This document shows, piece after piece, positions 34,301 through 49,300 of a stretch of DNA of 64,000 nucleotides. This stretch comes from Ptychodera flava (Eukaryota; Hemichordata; Enteropneusta; Ptychoderidae). The notes below the pieces were generated by a model. The model was given only the letters and a program-made list of their open reading frames with translations, searched no databases and was not told the DNA's origin. The translations under genes and the position numbers were made by a program. Position 1 is the stretch's first letter. Each line of letters starts with the position of its first letter. The stretch is taken from contig NC_091929.1 of the NCBI RefSeq assembly GCF_041260155.1, positions 28,332,080 to 28,396,079 on the forward strand, written 5' to 3'.

Positions 34301-37300
34301 AGTTAGTGGTGATGGTCACTGCCTGTTTATCTTTTTTAGGTTGAATGCAGTCTGCTTGTTGTTATTTAAATATGCATGTTTTTATCAGGGAAGGGAAAGA
34401 CTACAATTCTTGCTCCTTGTACCGTACGTTTATCATATAAAATTTTGAAAACATTATCCATCCACAGTGAATGAGTTCTTTGTTATGGAAAGTGACTCAA
34501 GGATACACACACATGTGCTACAACAAGTTTAAATCTGGGGGATATTTCTTATCAACATTAAAGTTTTTTTCCATTCTCATCATAATATCTGAAGAGAATT
34601 CAACATAACAGCTACCCCAGGCAATTTTCAGTGAAGTTTGCCATGTTAACCCTTTGAGTGCTGTAAATTTTTCCCGCCAAAAATTTTGTGGTAAATTTTA
34701 CAAATTTTTAATGAATATTTTTTTGCAGTTTTGGACCAAATGGACAGTACTTTTCAATGGCTACAGTTTCTGCTCAAAATTTTGGAAAAAATCTTAAAAA
34801 ATTGTCTGGGTTACATTCTATAAAGGGGCAAAAATTGACTTAGGGGCTCAAAGGGTTATAATTTCCACACTACATCACAGAAATATCGTTGTGTACACGG
34901 CCATGTAAATGTGTATGAATGTATGTATGCATATTTGTGTGTGTGTGTGTGTATTTGTATGTATCGATAGAATTTAAACCTTCAAACATTTCAGTGAATG
35001 TAAACGGTAGGCAACATGAAACACTCAGCATATCAACTGTCATTGTCAATCTGAACTTCTTAGGCATGACACAAACTTAAACAAACTTGTCTTAAATTAA
35101 CAAATTTCCCATAAAAGGAAGTGTTTTCGTTCCAGGGTTTCTTAACACACACAGCGAAATTCCTTTCCCATTGTTATGTTCTCTAACAAAAGATCTAACA
35201 TGCACTGTCAGGCTTTGTGTATTTTTTTTGTTCTGTCAAATCAATGACAGCAATTGTAAACACTTTGTATTTTGCTCTAGAACAGTGCGTAAGTATTTTG
35301 GCAAATACGTACCATGAAAACAGACACTTTCGGGGACATTAGCAGTGAATTTCGATAGTACTTTAATTTTGGTCTTGAAAACAAAAAGTATTTTTTTCCG
35401 CTTTTCCTGAAGTATGTTGAAATAAAAGGTTTCAGAGTCTGAAAAAATCACGATTGAATAAAGTACCTACATAGCATGGATGTAAAAAATTCAATGCATT
35501 TTGTATGTTATGCAGTGACTGTATTAACCCTTTGACGGCCAAAGTCATTTTTTGTCTCCTTTTTAAAATCGTAGACCCTCGAGGGTCTATGATAAAATAT
35601 CACGCAGACAATTTTTATCTGCTCATCATTCAGACAATTCTTTTCAAATTTTTTCCAAACTTTTGAGAAAAAAACGTCGCCAACAAAAAGTTATGTCCCT
35701 TAAGTCCAAAATTATCTAAACAATTATTGAAAAATTCATGAAAGTTGGTAAAATGTTGCCCTTATATTTTGATGGGAAAAAATTATAGTGCTCAAAGGGT
35801 GAGTTAAGGGTGGTTACCACGCAAATGTTACCAGGGTTCCCAGTCATTTTATTGGGGTTCCCCCTGGTACATCAATGCAATAAGATAAGATAAGAGGATA
35901 CCAGAAATGCTACCGGGGTTCCCCTTGGTATACTGTGCAGTCAGATTATGACCGACATGTACACGGTGCCCACGTCATTTATCAGTGTTCTCCACCCTTT
36001 AGCAAACACACTGAATGTTATTGTTGTCAAATGATTTCTAGTCTTGAGTTAGGGCTCTTTCACACCTTGATGATTTAGCCGGCCATGCCGACTTATCAAA
36101 ATTTCTGTAAAAAGCTGGCTTGCTGAACTTACGATATCTTTTTCAATTTTGGGCATATAAATAGCGTATTCATGACATACTCATAGGTTAAAAATAAATT
36201 TTTGGTACGCTACACAATTATCTCGACGAATTTAGACTTATGAGTAACTTACAAGTAACATGTGTCAACGATCGCATAACCTACCTACAACTTATGGCCC
36301 GCGTGCAAACGTATGAGCCATACGCTGGTATATGTTGAAAAGTTTTGTGCATGCACAAAACTTTTCAACCACCTTGCCATACTACGACGTATACCAGCGT
36401 GCTTTTGCATGCTCTTAAGGTGTACAAAACTTACCCATGATGCATTCAATCTATGCCCAGCGTATTTGCCAAATCTTTCATATGTTGGCGTACGCTGGCT
36501 AAATCATCAAGGTATGACAGGGCGTTAAAATTCAGTTGTCAACTAGAGCATTATACCATAGACTGTAAAAGAGACTTTCTATGATTTGACTTGACATTGA
36601 CCCAAATGTCAAGTTTTTCAAAATGATTTTAGAGGAGAAAGAGAAACTGTATTTTACAGAGTGGATAAGTATGCTTGAAAATACATGTTAAGTTACAGAC
36701 AATAGCTAAATCTACCACCGGAAAGGTCACATAGTCAATTGTTCCATCAAGGAAGGAAAAACTGCCAAAAACTCTAGCACGGGGATGTAGAAAATAGCCA
36801 GCAGCTGGCAAAGACAACTGGCTGTCAGCTAGTTTTACCAATCAGGACATTTTGCACCAACTTTACTTGGACATACACTACTTGATATTGCCTGTACTTG
36901 TTTATAGTCACCATCTGAAACCAAAATTCATGACATCCCTGCTATATACGTGTATTTACTCTTTTTGTTGTATTAGAGTTTCATTTGGTCTGTGATACTC
37001 GGCTATTGCCACAAGGAGGCCAGTGATTTATAATGGTGTTTTATATTTACTTTTCAATCTGAAAATCTAGTTTTATATCAATTGAACATCATTCAGCATG
37101 CTCATGGTGTGTCACTCTACACTGTAGCTGATAAAATTTTCATCCTGTCTCCCGCAGAATGACAAAATTTGACATCAAAAATTATCTGCAGAAGATCTAC
37201 AATGTTCCAGTAGCCAGGGTCAACACACGGGTGGTGTTTGCCAAAGTCTGGAGGGACCACAAAAACCGAAGAATTAAGCCAGAGCCAGACTACAAGATGG

Positions 37301-40300
37301 CTTATGTAACGCTGGTGAGTCACGAGTGTAAACTCCTGTGTTTCAAAAACAAGGTGTTTCTTTTTTTTTTTGCCAGACCCGGGCCAGACCCAGAGGCTAT
37401 GTAGGAGAATGGGAAGTGGTCAAAGTGCACTGAAGTAGTACTGGATATATTCCGTGTAATTAGAGCTTTGTCAACCTGTTAACACAGTCTAGGTTCCATG
37501 TGCTTGAAATTTGAGCTTGGAGTAGAAACGATAAAACTGGTGATGCATTTTGTGTTAGCTATTCAGTAATTGGTTGTAATACATACATGTACAGTACATG
37601 CACCATAATTAGATGCAATGAAAAGGAACAACTTCACACTGATAAATTTAAAGTAATGGCTGGGTATTTTGTTTCATGACAAGCTCTTTGATGATAACAA
37701 GGTCCCGTTGAGAGTTTATCAACCTTGGTGCTACATGGTACATTGCAACTTCTGTTCTATCGGTACATCATGTTTATTTTGAGAGAATGACATTCACAAG
37801 AACTTTCACTGTTTTCCACGTCCATTAATTGCTGATTACGCAAAGCTGTAATGCTATGTGTATCCTTCACAGCATTTTACAACAAAAACGGCCAAAGTCA
37901 ATTTTTGTTGCCTTCATAAAATGCACTCCGGTCAAATTTTTTTCAGATTTTTGCCAAAATTTTGATGAAAACTGTAACCATTGAAATGTGATGTCCGTTT
38001 GGTCTTAAATTATCAGAAAAATTACAGAAAAATTCACAAAAATTGGTAAAATGTTGCACTAAAATTTCGGCGGGAAAAATTACAGTACCGTAATCAAAGG
38101 GTTAAAGAATCTTTCAGTGGGGGAAGGCTTTAAGCTCTATGCAACAGACACCAATACTTTGCAATGTTTGGGTAGGGGCACTATTCTTAATCTAAACAAA
38201 AGTTATTTTTTGTTGAACTTGAACATCAATCAGGAGAGCAGTCCTGTAGCGCTACACCTATTTTGAAGCGCTTTTCATGGTTGAACAATTCACACAGCCT
38301 GTTTGTCACTTGTTTTGGATTGTTCTCTTTTCGGAAGGATGTCGCTGATATTGTTTTTTCCCGAAGGATGTCAGCTATCGTATTACATATATCAGACACA
38401 TAATTAACCTCATTCAGGAAAGTAAAGTCTGAGCTCATGAGGAACTTCCTGCTTCTCTGTCGATATTTTCACTGATGATGCCTTTTGTGATGACAATACA
38501 GGCTGGTGAGAGAGTGGGGATAAATTTAGATCTGGATCACTCACAAGCCGTGTTGTGTATACAGTTTCCTATTTGTAGCCGTGTGTTAGCCAAACACACA
38601 AGGAGTGAGTCACTCTCATTGATGCACATCAGTATTTGTACACATTCGATGCAGAGTTACAACAGAAATGAGAGAGAAAGATTATGCTAGTACCGATGGG
38701 CAGATCTCACTCTCGGCTAAAAAATTGCCACCCATCTCTTCCGCCGATCATTAAAAATTACCAGAAGTTTAAACAATTCTCGCTACCTAAAGTAGCTTTT
38801 GTCTAGCGCCAAGGGGGGCAAACAACATGATATTGCAATGCATTGTGGGTGCAAAGTCGACTGCTCACCACAGCAAGAGTTGTGATAGTGGTCTAATAAA
38901 TACTTTGAACACTAATACAATTGCTGTCATGGTAGAAAGTTCTTTTTGATGATATGTAGCTGAATATGTATCTTTTCAACTTTTTACGTAGTTCTGGCAT
39001 TAAATTCCTGTATAACCTAGCACTGTACTTTGACTTCTGTAATCTTAAGCATTTCACCTGTAGAAATCGGCCATGTTGAAAATATGTCGACCGCTTAGAT
39101 TTTTATGACTCACTCAGGCGACAAGAATTGGTAGTCAATTCAACAAAAATTGGAAAAAATTAGCTCAGTCCAAAGTGAAGAGATACGGTATATACCGTAA
39201 GAATAAACACTATGTTGATGACAAACTGCTTACTTTATTGTATGCATGAAATTCAATTATCAACTGTACATTATCATTATTATTCATCACATTATCATAT
39301 ACATTATCAACAAAATATTTTACTTGATGAATTTTTGGTTTGCGTGGGAGTGGACTTTTGCAAGGAAAAGTGTTTTACTTTGGCGGGAAACTGTTATTAA
39401 CACCTTGTCTCAACTAATGTTAAATAAGCAGTAGTGCAGTTTTATCAGCAGTTATCTTGAAGATATCACTAATGACAGTCTAACAGTTTGATCACCAAAT
39501 TTGCTCTGTTGTAGCACTTTAAATTTTTGGTCATAATGGGAGGGAGGGGGGGAGGGCGCACTTGTGATCAGATAACGGTAGCCCTGACAAGCCTCTTAAT
39601 ATGTATGAAATCAAGACAGACAAGACTGAAACCTAATACATGTCATCCTTTGAGTGCCAAAGTCAATTTTTACAATCTTTATAAATATAGTCAGGTCAAG
39701 TTTTTCAGATCTTTGCCAAATTTTGATTAAAAAACTGTAGGCAAATGAAATGTCATGTTCATTTGGTCCAAAATTATCAAAAAAAATTTACAGAAAATTC
39801 TTGAAAATTTGTAAAATGTTGCACAAAATTTTGGCAGGAAAAATTGCAGCACTCAGAGGTTTATATTTTTTACAGAAAAAATGGTATGGAATAAAGAGAC
39901 CTTTAGTGTCTCTAAAGTTTGTTTTCAATGATAAATTAGGAAATATTTACATCCAGACACTGATAATTAAGGAACAACTGCTTTTATCAGTAAATATACA
40001 TAGATAGGTTATCAATTATATTGCATGTTTTCTTGTGTAAATATATCCAAATGTGCCTGTTATGTATCTTGAATGTACAGTAAGATTGGTAATTTGTGGT
40101 GACCTTTTAACAGACCGGCAATGTCTATCTGATTCATGTCAGTCGTTGCTAGGTGAAAGTTGACATGTCCGCCCCAGACAGTACTTTGTAACTGTTAAAT
40201 ATTTGTACAGTGATGTCACAATATGTAACACCAGACAATGTGCAGATGACCTTCGGCAAGAATTGAACAATGGAATATTTCATATGTGGCTAAAGTTACA

Positions 40301-43300
40301 TCGTAGCCATCGTGAAAGTTTACATGCACGGCCAAACAAAATTATCTGAGTCTTGGTAATTCCTTTCAGAATTTACATGTAACCCCTTGAGTGTTATTAT
40401 TTTTTCCAAAATTTCCGTGAAACATTTTACCAATTTTATGAAACTTTTTTCAAATTTTTTGATAATTTGGGACCAAACTGACATCAGATTTTATTTGTTA
40501 CAGTTTTCTATCAAAATTTTGGCCTAAATCTCAAAATTTTTGTGAAACATTTTACCAATTTTATGAAACTTTTTTCAAAGTTTTTGATAATTTTGGACCA
40601 AACTGACATAAGATTTTATTAGTTACAGTTTTCTATCAAAATTTTGGCCCAAATCTCAAAAGAAAATTGACTGGGGTATATTTTATAAAGGTGACAAATA
40701 TGGACTTTGGCTCTCAAAGGGTTAAATACAGAACTCCAAGGCTTGAACAGCAAACCCATTGTTTTCCACTATCTGTTTGCATGTACATCTAGGTTAAAAC
40801 ATTTAAAATCCAGTAAGTATATGTTGTTGAAACCACAAGGGTGTTTTTGCTACAGCTACGTAATCTCTCCACTGAAGAAGTGAATACATTTTAAGGGGGA
40901 AATCTGTACTGCTGTAATGGTAGATTTCACGAGAGGGTAGAGGAGTGGTCAAAAAGAGCAAGAAAAATCCACATCATTTAATTTCCCTGGCCACTTAAAA
41001 TACCTAGATGTCTTCCTGGGACACTCTTAAAACAGGTGCATGGGCTGTTACATATTAAATTTACTCACAGAGAGAGTAGGAAAAAATTTTAATAGCCCTG
41101 TAAACAATTCAATATGGATAATATGCAATTACACTTTTAACAAATAAACATATCTGACAAGTCGCTACTGGCAACAGTTACACTCTAAATTATGTTCATA
41201 TACAGGCCAAGTTTATTTCAAGGTTTGTTTCAAAACATTTCGACGTGCATTTTATAGGATTCAGACAAGAGACTGCATTTATTTTTACAAACAGAATAAA
41301 CATTGGTAATAAAAACTACTGTAAGAGAGTCGTAAATTTCCTCTGTCATCGTACCTAACGATTATGAGTTAAATGAAAGGAAATCGAACAGTATATTTCT
41401 ATCTCTGACAGACTTTTAACGTAATAACTTTGAATGAAAGGAAATCGAAAGATATTTCTGGCTCTGACAGACCTTTAACAACTTGGCATTTAGACAACAA
41501 TGACAATGTTGACACATTTTGTCGTTGTCAAAACATTTCATCCGGTAATTAGGAGTGTCTAGCAGATGTTGGTTGATAAAAGTGAAAAACGTATCATTTC
41601 CAAAACATCCCCATTGTTTCCAAAACAGTCTCTTCAACTTTGATTATCGCTATTTAAAAAAAATACTCTCGTAAACTTTGATGATCAGTTTCAGAACGTA
41701 CATAATCAATATTTGAATCATACAACACTTATCAAAACATCATGAACTAGCAAGAAATTACTTCAGTGTAAATGTTGTTTAGAATTTGATATCAGTAAAA
41801 CACAAAATTTGCTACATGATAAAATGGAATTTGAACTTGGAATAGAAATGTCAGTTTCAATAGGAAGCGTTCGACTGTGATAGATCTGTAAGGGTGATGC
41901 ATTGTGTTGTAACTATTTGTTGATTGGTTGAGAAATGTTGATTGCTTTTGTTAGATATGTACAACAAAAACCAAAGAAATTAATAGTCCTCAATTGACAA
42001 TCAATAGCTACAAGGCTAAAAGTTGTAGTTGTTTCTGTAGAATAAAGTGTGTCATGTTTTACCATGGCAACTCACTCAGTGTTTTGTAATATGCAAAGTT
42101 ACCATACGGGTATCTTTCATGGTTCCAAACCATGAACATGGAGAATGGTATACAGACATTGCAAACCAAAGTTTACCTTAACTTTTAAGATGTTTTCATG
42201 TACATGTATGCCAGATCTAGACAAAAAAGAGTGTAGCCCATGAACATTTTTGCCTATTTGGTCCAAAATCATGCAAAAAATTGCAGAAAATTCATACAAA
42301 TTTGTGAAATGTTGCCCTGACATTTTTTGGGGGAAAAATTACAGTGCTCAAAGGGTTAATCAGACTGCTAATTGGCATTACTCATAAACAGATGACCTAT
42401 CGAGTTTAAGCAGAATGTTAAAGATTATTTTGTCTGCAAAATTCACAAAAAAATACAGCATATTTTTGAACAAATTTAAACAGTTGGAGTAAAAGGGTAA
42501 ATTTTTCAATAATTTGAGTTATTCCACACAAAAAACAAGAAAATTAGCGTCATAAGGCCACAAACTTTAAAACATGTTCCTTGAATTGCTATTTCTAATG
42601 ATTTTACTATTTTTTGAAAATAACTCAAAATAAGTTGCCAGCAGTTGTGTATGACAATTCTATCAGTGATCGCCAGCTATTTGTTGATTTACTTGTCAAA
42701 TCTATGCATAGTTTTTTGGAAAAAATATAGATCATGTTTGTTTATACTTCATGATAAATGTGTACGATGGCATGCCATAGGGTGTCAGAAAGTGTTCAGA
42801 GAAACTCCTTATTGCTACCAAAAATATACAAGTCTGTTGTCTTCCCATGAAAATGCGAGAAATAAGTCTTTTGTCGCTAAATGTTACGTGAGGTGATCCC
42901 AACTGTAGAAGTATATACATGAAGAGTTTGTACAATGTTTCTTGTGGAACAAATTCCCCAGCAAGACCAGTACACATAGTCCATAACCTGTGTTTCCGCT
43001 GCCACTCTCAAATTCGTAAAATTACTAATTTTTTAGATGATTTACTAATTTTTTTCATTGTTGATTCGTAAATGTATGAATGCAAGGAAGTAGCTAGTTG
43101 ATTGAGAGCTGAAGGCCCCCAAACCTCAAAATAGTTCTGTCTATTAAAGCACATGTTGTACTTAATTTGAATTTGATTGAATGATATTCCGTATTTGAAC
43201 GGTTAAGTGTACTTATAAATTTCAAAATTTACGAAAAGTTTCAATACCCAATTCGTAGATTTACTAAAAAATTTCAGAAGCCAAAGGAAACACAGATAAC

Positions 43301-46300
43301 CATACACAGTATGCATGGCAGGGAGTCAGAATTAAAAATGTTAAATACTTATAATGGCTACTTGCTCGTGAAAATATTCATGTACATACATGTATAACAC
43401 TCAAGACAATTCAAATGAAAAGAGGAAGTAGTGAAGTGCGTGTGACAAGGTAGGACATGCCACCAGGAAGTAGAGAAGTGACAATCGTGTCCTTAAATGA
43501 ACTCTGTGTAGGCTATAGAGAATGGTTATTCAGAAATGACTTGTACCCTCAGGGGGGAGTCTGTCATTGTTGAAGGAAAGTGGAACGCCAGCCAATTAGA
43601 ATTATTCACCGATGGTGTCTCACGGCCTCAGAACTGATATTTCAGAGAAACAGCAGCGAAGCGTATCTGTCAAGAAAGTGATCTTACCTCCCCTATGAAA
43701 AGTATTGAAAAAGATATCCATATTGTCAACCCTTTCATTGGTAAGTCCCTATTGTTTTCAATAGGGTGTTTGGACCAACACATTGGGAAAAAAGGGGGAG
43801 GGGGTGATGAAATCACTCTTTGTGAGGACTAGTACCAGTTAATTCTTAATTTTTGAGTCAGTACTATACGACATACATAGACTGGTATTTGAGTTATTAT
43901 TTGCCAGAGAAGTCTTGAGACTGTCAGCTGTTGTAAAGTCCTTTTAGTATCTTTGAGTGAACTAGAAGTAATACTTTTATTCCGTCCTATATAACTTAAG
44001 TGGTATTGAAACCAGATGAACAGTGATTGCGCAAATTTTGCAAAGTTGGTGATTTTCACTTCCTCGTTGAACTTACGTCAGCCTTGACGTCATATAAATA
44101 TTTTCATCCGTTTTTTCAATGAAAAAAAAAACTACAAGTTTTCTTCCTTATAATAAAGTGTTTGCCCGCCAACACAACCCATAATGTTCTATACACGATT
44201 ATGTATGCGCAGATGAATGCTTAGTCAAGGTGAAAATCAAGTGCGTAACAGTAATTTTGGACATGATATTTGACAAGCTGAACACCAAGCATTTGAACAT
44301 GACACCAGGCATTTGAACTTGATGTTTTGGAGAGGAGAATAAGAAACTCTTTATGAATTGAAAAAGTTCATCAACGTTTATGGCTATGGTAGCTGTACAA
44401 GTGCTCTCTGCGGCATAACAACGCAATATTAGCAAGTAACAAAGTGTCACGTTAGAATTATTTCTACAACTCGATAATGCATGTGATGATGTATTCATTG
44501 TAGGAGATGCCCTACACAATCATGTGACAGTGACATCGTCAGCAAAAACACGTGTGAAATCACGCGTACCTGAGCCAGTCTGAGCGCGACTTGTCACATC
44601 CCATTTCAAAGAAATCTGTGAACAGACGGATTCTATGACTCAGAGAGTAACACCATTGTAGAAAACATATGAACAATTCATGTACGCCTCACGGGAGCAA
44701 AGGTAGCCCTGAAAGTTACTGCTGAAAAGTTCAAAGTCATTTGTGTAGATTCCTTTCAGGAAAGCAGGTGTTGGTCAAATAAATTAAACATTTAGTTATG
44801 TAATGCCTTTTATTTTTTCATAAACAATTTTTCAGCAATTTTTCAACAAAAAGCAAAGAAATATGTTTTCAAACATCCTTCTGAATTTTTTTGATTGAGA
44901 CAGTCAAGCTATATTATTTTTAATAACAGTTTAAAAGGTTTTTTTTAAATGAATAGTACAGTGCCAACACAATACAAGGTAACTTGAAGGACTGTATTTG
45001 TATATTTGTGTATCAGGATGTAGCCCCTTTTAGCTCCCATAGTCATATGTATATATGGCAATGGAAGCTATTCTTATAGGCTAGGGAAATGTCTGTATGT
45101 CTGTATGTCTGTATGTCTGTGTGTCTGTGTGTCTGTATGTCTGTATGTCTGTATGTCTGTCCGTCAACATCAAAAACTCCAAAACCGCTGCACATTTCAT
45201 CTTGATATTTGGTGTGTACATGGATGATGGGCTGTAGATGAGATTTTGTTAAAATGAAGTTGTCATTGCCAAAAATATGCAAATTAGTGCCAAAAAAGGC
45301 GTTTTTGGTAAAAAATCTTCTACTTCATAACCGCTGGTCAGACAGCTTTGATATTTGGTATACAGGTCCCTAGGGATAACCCAACTTGGATTTGTTCAAA
45401 TTGTGATGAAATATGCAAATCTGTATTTTTAAGGAATTTTTGTCATTTTTGGTCAAAAATTATTTAATCAAAACCGCTTGTCTGACAGCTTTGATATTTG
45501 GTATACAGGTCCCTAGGGATAACCCAACTTGGATTTGTTCAAATTGTAATGAAATAAGCAAATCTGTATTTTTAAGGAATTTTTTTTGTCATTTTTGGTC
45601 AAAAATTTATTTCATCTAAACCGCTTGTCTGACAGCTTTGATATTTGGTATACAGGTCCCTAGGGATAACCCAACTTGGATTTGTTCAAATTGTAATGAA
45701 ATAAGCAAATCTGTATTTTTAAGGAATTTTTTTGTCATTTTTGGTCAAAAATTTATTTCATCAAAACCGCTTGTCTGACAGCTTTGATATTTGGTATACA
45801 GGTCCCTAGGGATAACCCAACTTGGATTTGTTCAAATTGTAATGAAATAAACAAATCTGTATTTTTAAGGAATTTTTTTGTCATTTTTGGTCAAAAATTT
45901 ATTTCATCAAAACCGCTTGTCTGACAGCTTTGATATTTGGTATACAGGTCCCTAGGGATAACCCAACTTGGATTTGTTCAAATTGTAATGAAATAAGCAA
46001 ATCTGTATTTTTAAGGAATTTTTTTGTCATTTTTGGTCAAAAATTTATTTCATCAAAACCGCTCGTCTGACAGCTTTGATATTTGGTATACAGGTTCCTA
46101 CAGATAAACTAAATATGATATACAGAATATATGATGAAATCTGCAATTTTGTATTTTTGGTGCAATTTTTGCCATTTTTGGTCATGTGTTTCTCAAAAAC
46201 TACTTGTCTGATGCCTTTGATATTTGGTATACAGGTTCCTTGGGGTTCTCTTAGTGTGATATAGTGAAATTTGATGAAATCTTCAATTTTTGTATTTTTG

Positions 46301-49300
46301 GGTCAGTTTTTGCCGTTTTTGGTCAAAATATTTGTTTCTCAAAAGTTACTCATGTGATAGCTTTGATATTTGGTATACATTTTTATACATAATTATGATG
46401 AAATCATCAATTTTGTATTTTTGCAGCTAATTTTGCCATTTTAGGTCAGGCCATCCTGAAATTAGCTATCAAAGATCTCAACCTTCTTCATCAATACATA
46501 TGTCACAAAAAGTTGCTCTCTACATAACACAGCAGAGCTCTGTCGACCATTGGGTCGCTTGTTAGCTCCCATAGCCATATGTATATATGTTTACAAGTTT
46601 ACATTTTATTAAAAATCTCAATAGCCACCAAGCAGATTAGATGAAAAATTAGCATGTAAGTACTTTGGGCTGACCTGAAATGATTGTGCACATCTTGGGT
46701 CAGTATCTTAGACTTGCTATTTTTCATGAATTTTTTTGTAATTTTCTCCCATATTTGGTCAAAAAATCTTCTTCTCTGAAACCACAAGTCCGATTAATTT
46801 GAAACTTGGTATGGAAGTGCATAGGAGTGACCTTTCCCAAATTTGGGCAAATCATGGTGAAATTTGCATATTTGCATTTTTTGGCTATTTTTTTCTCTGG
46901 AACCACAAGTCCGATTGAGTTGAAACTTAGTATAGAGGTTTTTACGGGTGACGTCAGTAAGATTTGATCAAATTGTGGTGAAATTTGCATAATTTTATTT
47001 TATTGGGGGAATTGTTTCTACCGGTATTTGTGATAAAAAAATCTTTTAGCTTGATTTTAGCATGTTTTGATACTATATGGGAGCGACCAGTGACATTGTC
47101 ACCCTTTTTTAGAATCTTTCTCTCAAGTTTACTTGAAATTCCTGTTTGTCCCACTCATTGTTATAAAGTGAAACCACCATACAAGAGATTCTCTGTAAAT
47201 ACCTTGTTGTGTATATGATCACATGATCAGCTATTGCCCTCCCAGGAAGTGACATCACAGTATAAACTAGCACAAAGTTTCTCAGAAGCAGGTGTGTTAG
47301 GGGGAAATCAAGGTCAAAACCTGTCAGTGAGGTAACTTCATTCCATCAAAATTACAACTGTTTTGTCAGATAATGAAGGAAGAGATATCATTTGTGAGGT
47401 GGAAAACGTGTTATTATTATAATTTCCTTTTACAATTAACCCATTCATGTATACTCATAAATATGTTTCAACATACGTTTATCGTCTATGTTTATTGACT
47501 ACACTTCTCTGTGTTAATTATCCAGCTATACACTAGTACACATACTTCATACACGTGGGAGTGAACCCTGACTGGCCACGTACGTGCAGGAATTCTCACC
47601 ATAGCAACACAAAATTTTATAAGGTCCTTTAATCCAATGATTTCCGAATAATGACGGGGGTAACATTTGGGGAATCCCCCTATCGGTTAAAAGTTGACCG
47701 TATCTACACTGGTGTGTTCGTATCAGTGATACAATGGTCTCCATGTATTTGCTGAGCAACTTGTGAATATTAATAAATATGTAATTGTTTTTTTGACGTC
47801 AAGGTGTTTATAATTTTTGATAAGTGGGCATGTTGTCATTGAAATGAGGACGGGGAAGTTTGGTGGACCCGTCATACATGTAGGTGTATCCTTCTTCGTG
47901 CATGAGAAATGTTTTGTAGGGAAACAACTGGCCTAAATTACAGAATAGCCAGGTGATTGGCCCATGTCCGGGTAGCAAATGAACACGTTGAAGAGTTTAA
48001 TGAGCTCTTAATAAATTTGCGGGCATCTCAAGAACAACTTGTTCACCACAAACCACATTCTTAACGATTGTGGCGTTCCTAGGAACGCATACAGCGCTGA
48101 TGGAACTTACCAAAATTTGATGATTGATCACATAACTGTGAAAATAAACCAAGGGTTGAGGAGGCATTTTAACAACACAAAATGACCGCTAGTACCTTAA
48201 ATGAAAGAATAATGCAAAAGAATTTTCTTGTTTGATATTTGGGATTATTTGTCACAAAGTTACAGACACATCGTGACATAGGGCAGCTATGTCCGCATAC
48301 TTGTGCTGAGTCACCATCGGCAGCAATGTAATCATTTGGAGAGCGCCCTCACTCATTGGAAAGTGGCTACAAAACTGTATCCCACGCAATCAGCAAATCA
48401 AGCCCTTCTTTTGTGATCTCAGATATTTCTTTTGTCTTTCTGGTATCCAGAATCCTACCAAGTCTTCAAAAATGCAGATTATGTGCATTTTAGATTCGAT
48501 CATTTCCTTGTGAAGTCTCCTCGTCTACCTTTTCCTAAAATCTTTGGCATACAATGCACAAATACCTTGGCCACCCCTAACAGACTGTCTCCGTACATTC
48601 CACAATTTCCAATAACTATGAATCAGCCAGCTTGATTACCATGTATCACTGGATCAATCAACCGTATTCATTGAATTCTCTACTGATACCACTGTCCCTG
48701 ACTTCAAAACAACATAGTCCACCAACTCTCCGAGTGATGCAAGTTATCCCACCAAAATGTTTGTGCGACAGTTTGCCAATTTTTCAAAAAAATTTCTGCC
48801 ACCGTTTCGATAATTTTGGACTAAATTGACATAACTTTTCATTGGCTACAGTGTTGTAGCAAAATGTTCTGGAAATCTGAAAATGAAATCGTCTGGCATT
48901 CTCTGCATGATTTTTATACAGGCTGCAAAAACTGACTGGTTCTCAAAGGCATAATTTCAACATGATATGAATCCATTGTTTCAATTCAATATCAAGTTAA
49001 TCAAGTCGTTTTTTAGATAAAGCTGATAAACTACCTGTGCTTTTGAAAGCTAACGTCACAAGTTGCCTGCAGAGCTGGTTCAATGAATAACTACAATAGT
49101 ATGTCTCCAGAGGGCGCTATTCTAAAATGACAGCACCTACTGTTCTGACAAGCCCAGTGTATAACCCCACATCCTGAAATGACTAACCTTTTTGCCTGAT
49201 CTCTGCCACTTCCACAGGGCGAGGGCATGACTTTCGAGTTTCCAGATATCTATCCTGAGGAGAAGAAGGATCAGGAGAAGGACATGATTGAAAATTTGAA

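Noticed and set aside
45043-45282. Histidine/threonine-repeat frame on the minus strand
   Set aside because: Direct translation of the TCTGTATG microsatellite.
45413-46264. Open frames across the 146-bp satellite
   Set aside because: Frames follow the repeat units and change between them; no start, domain or conservation pattern.
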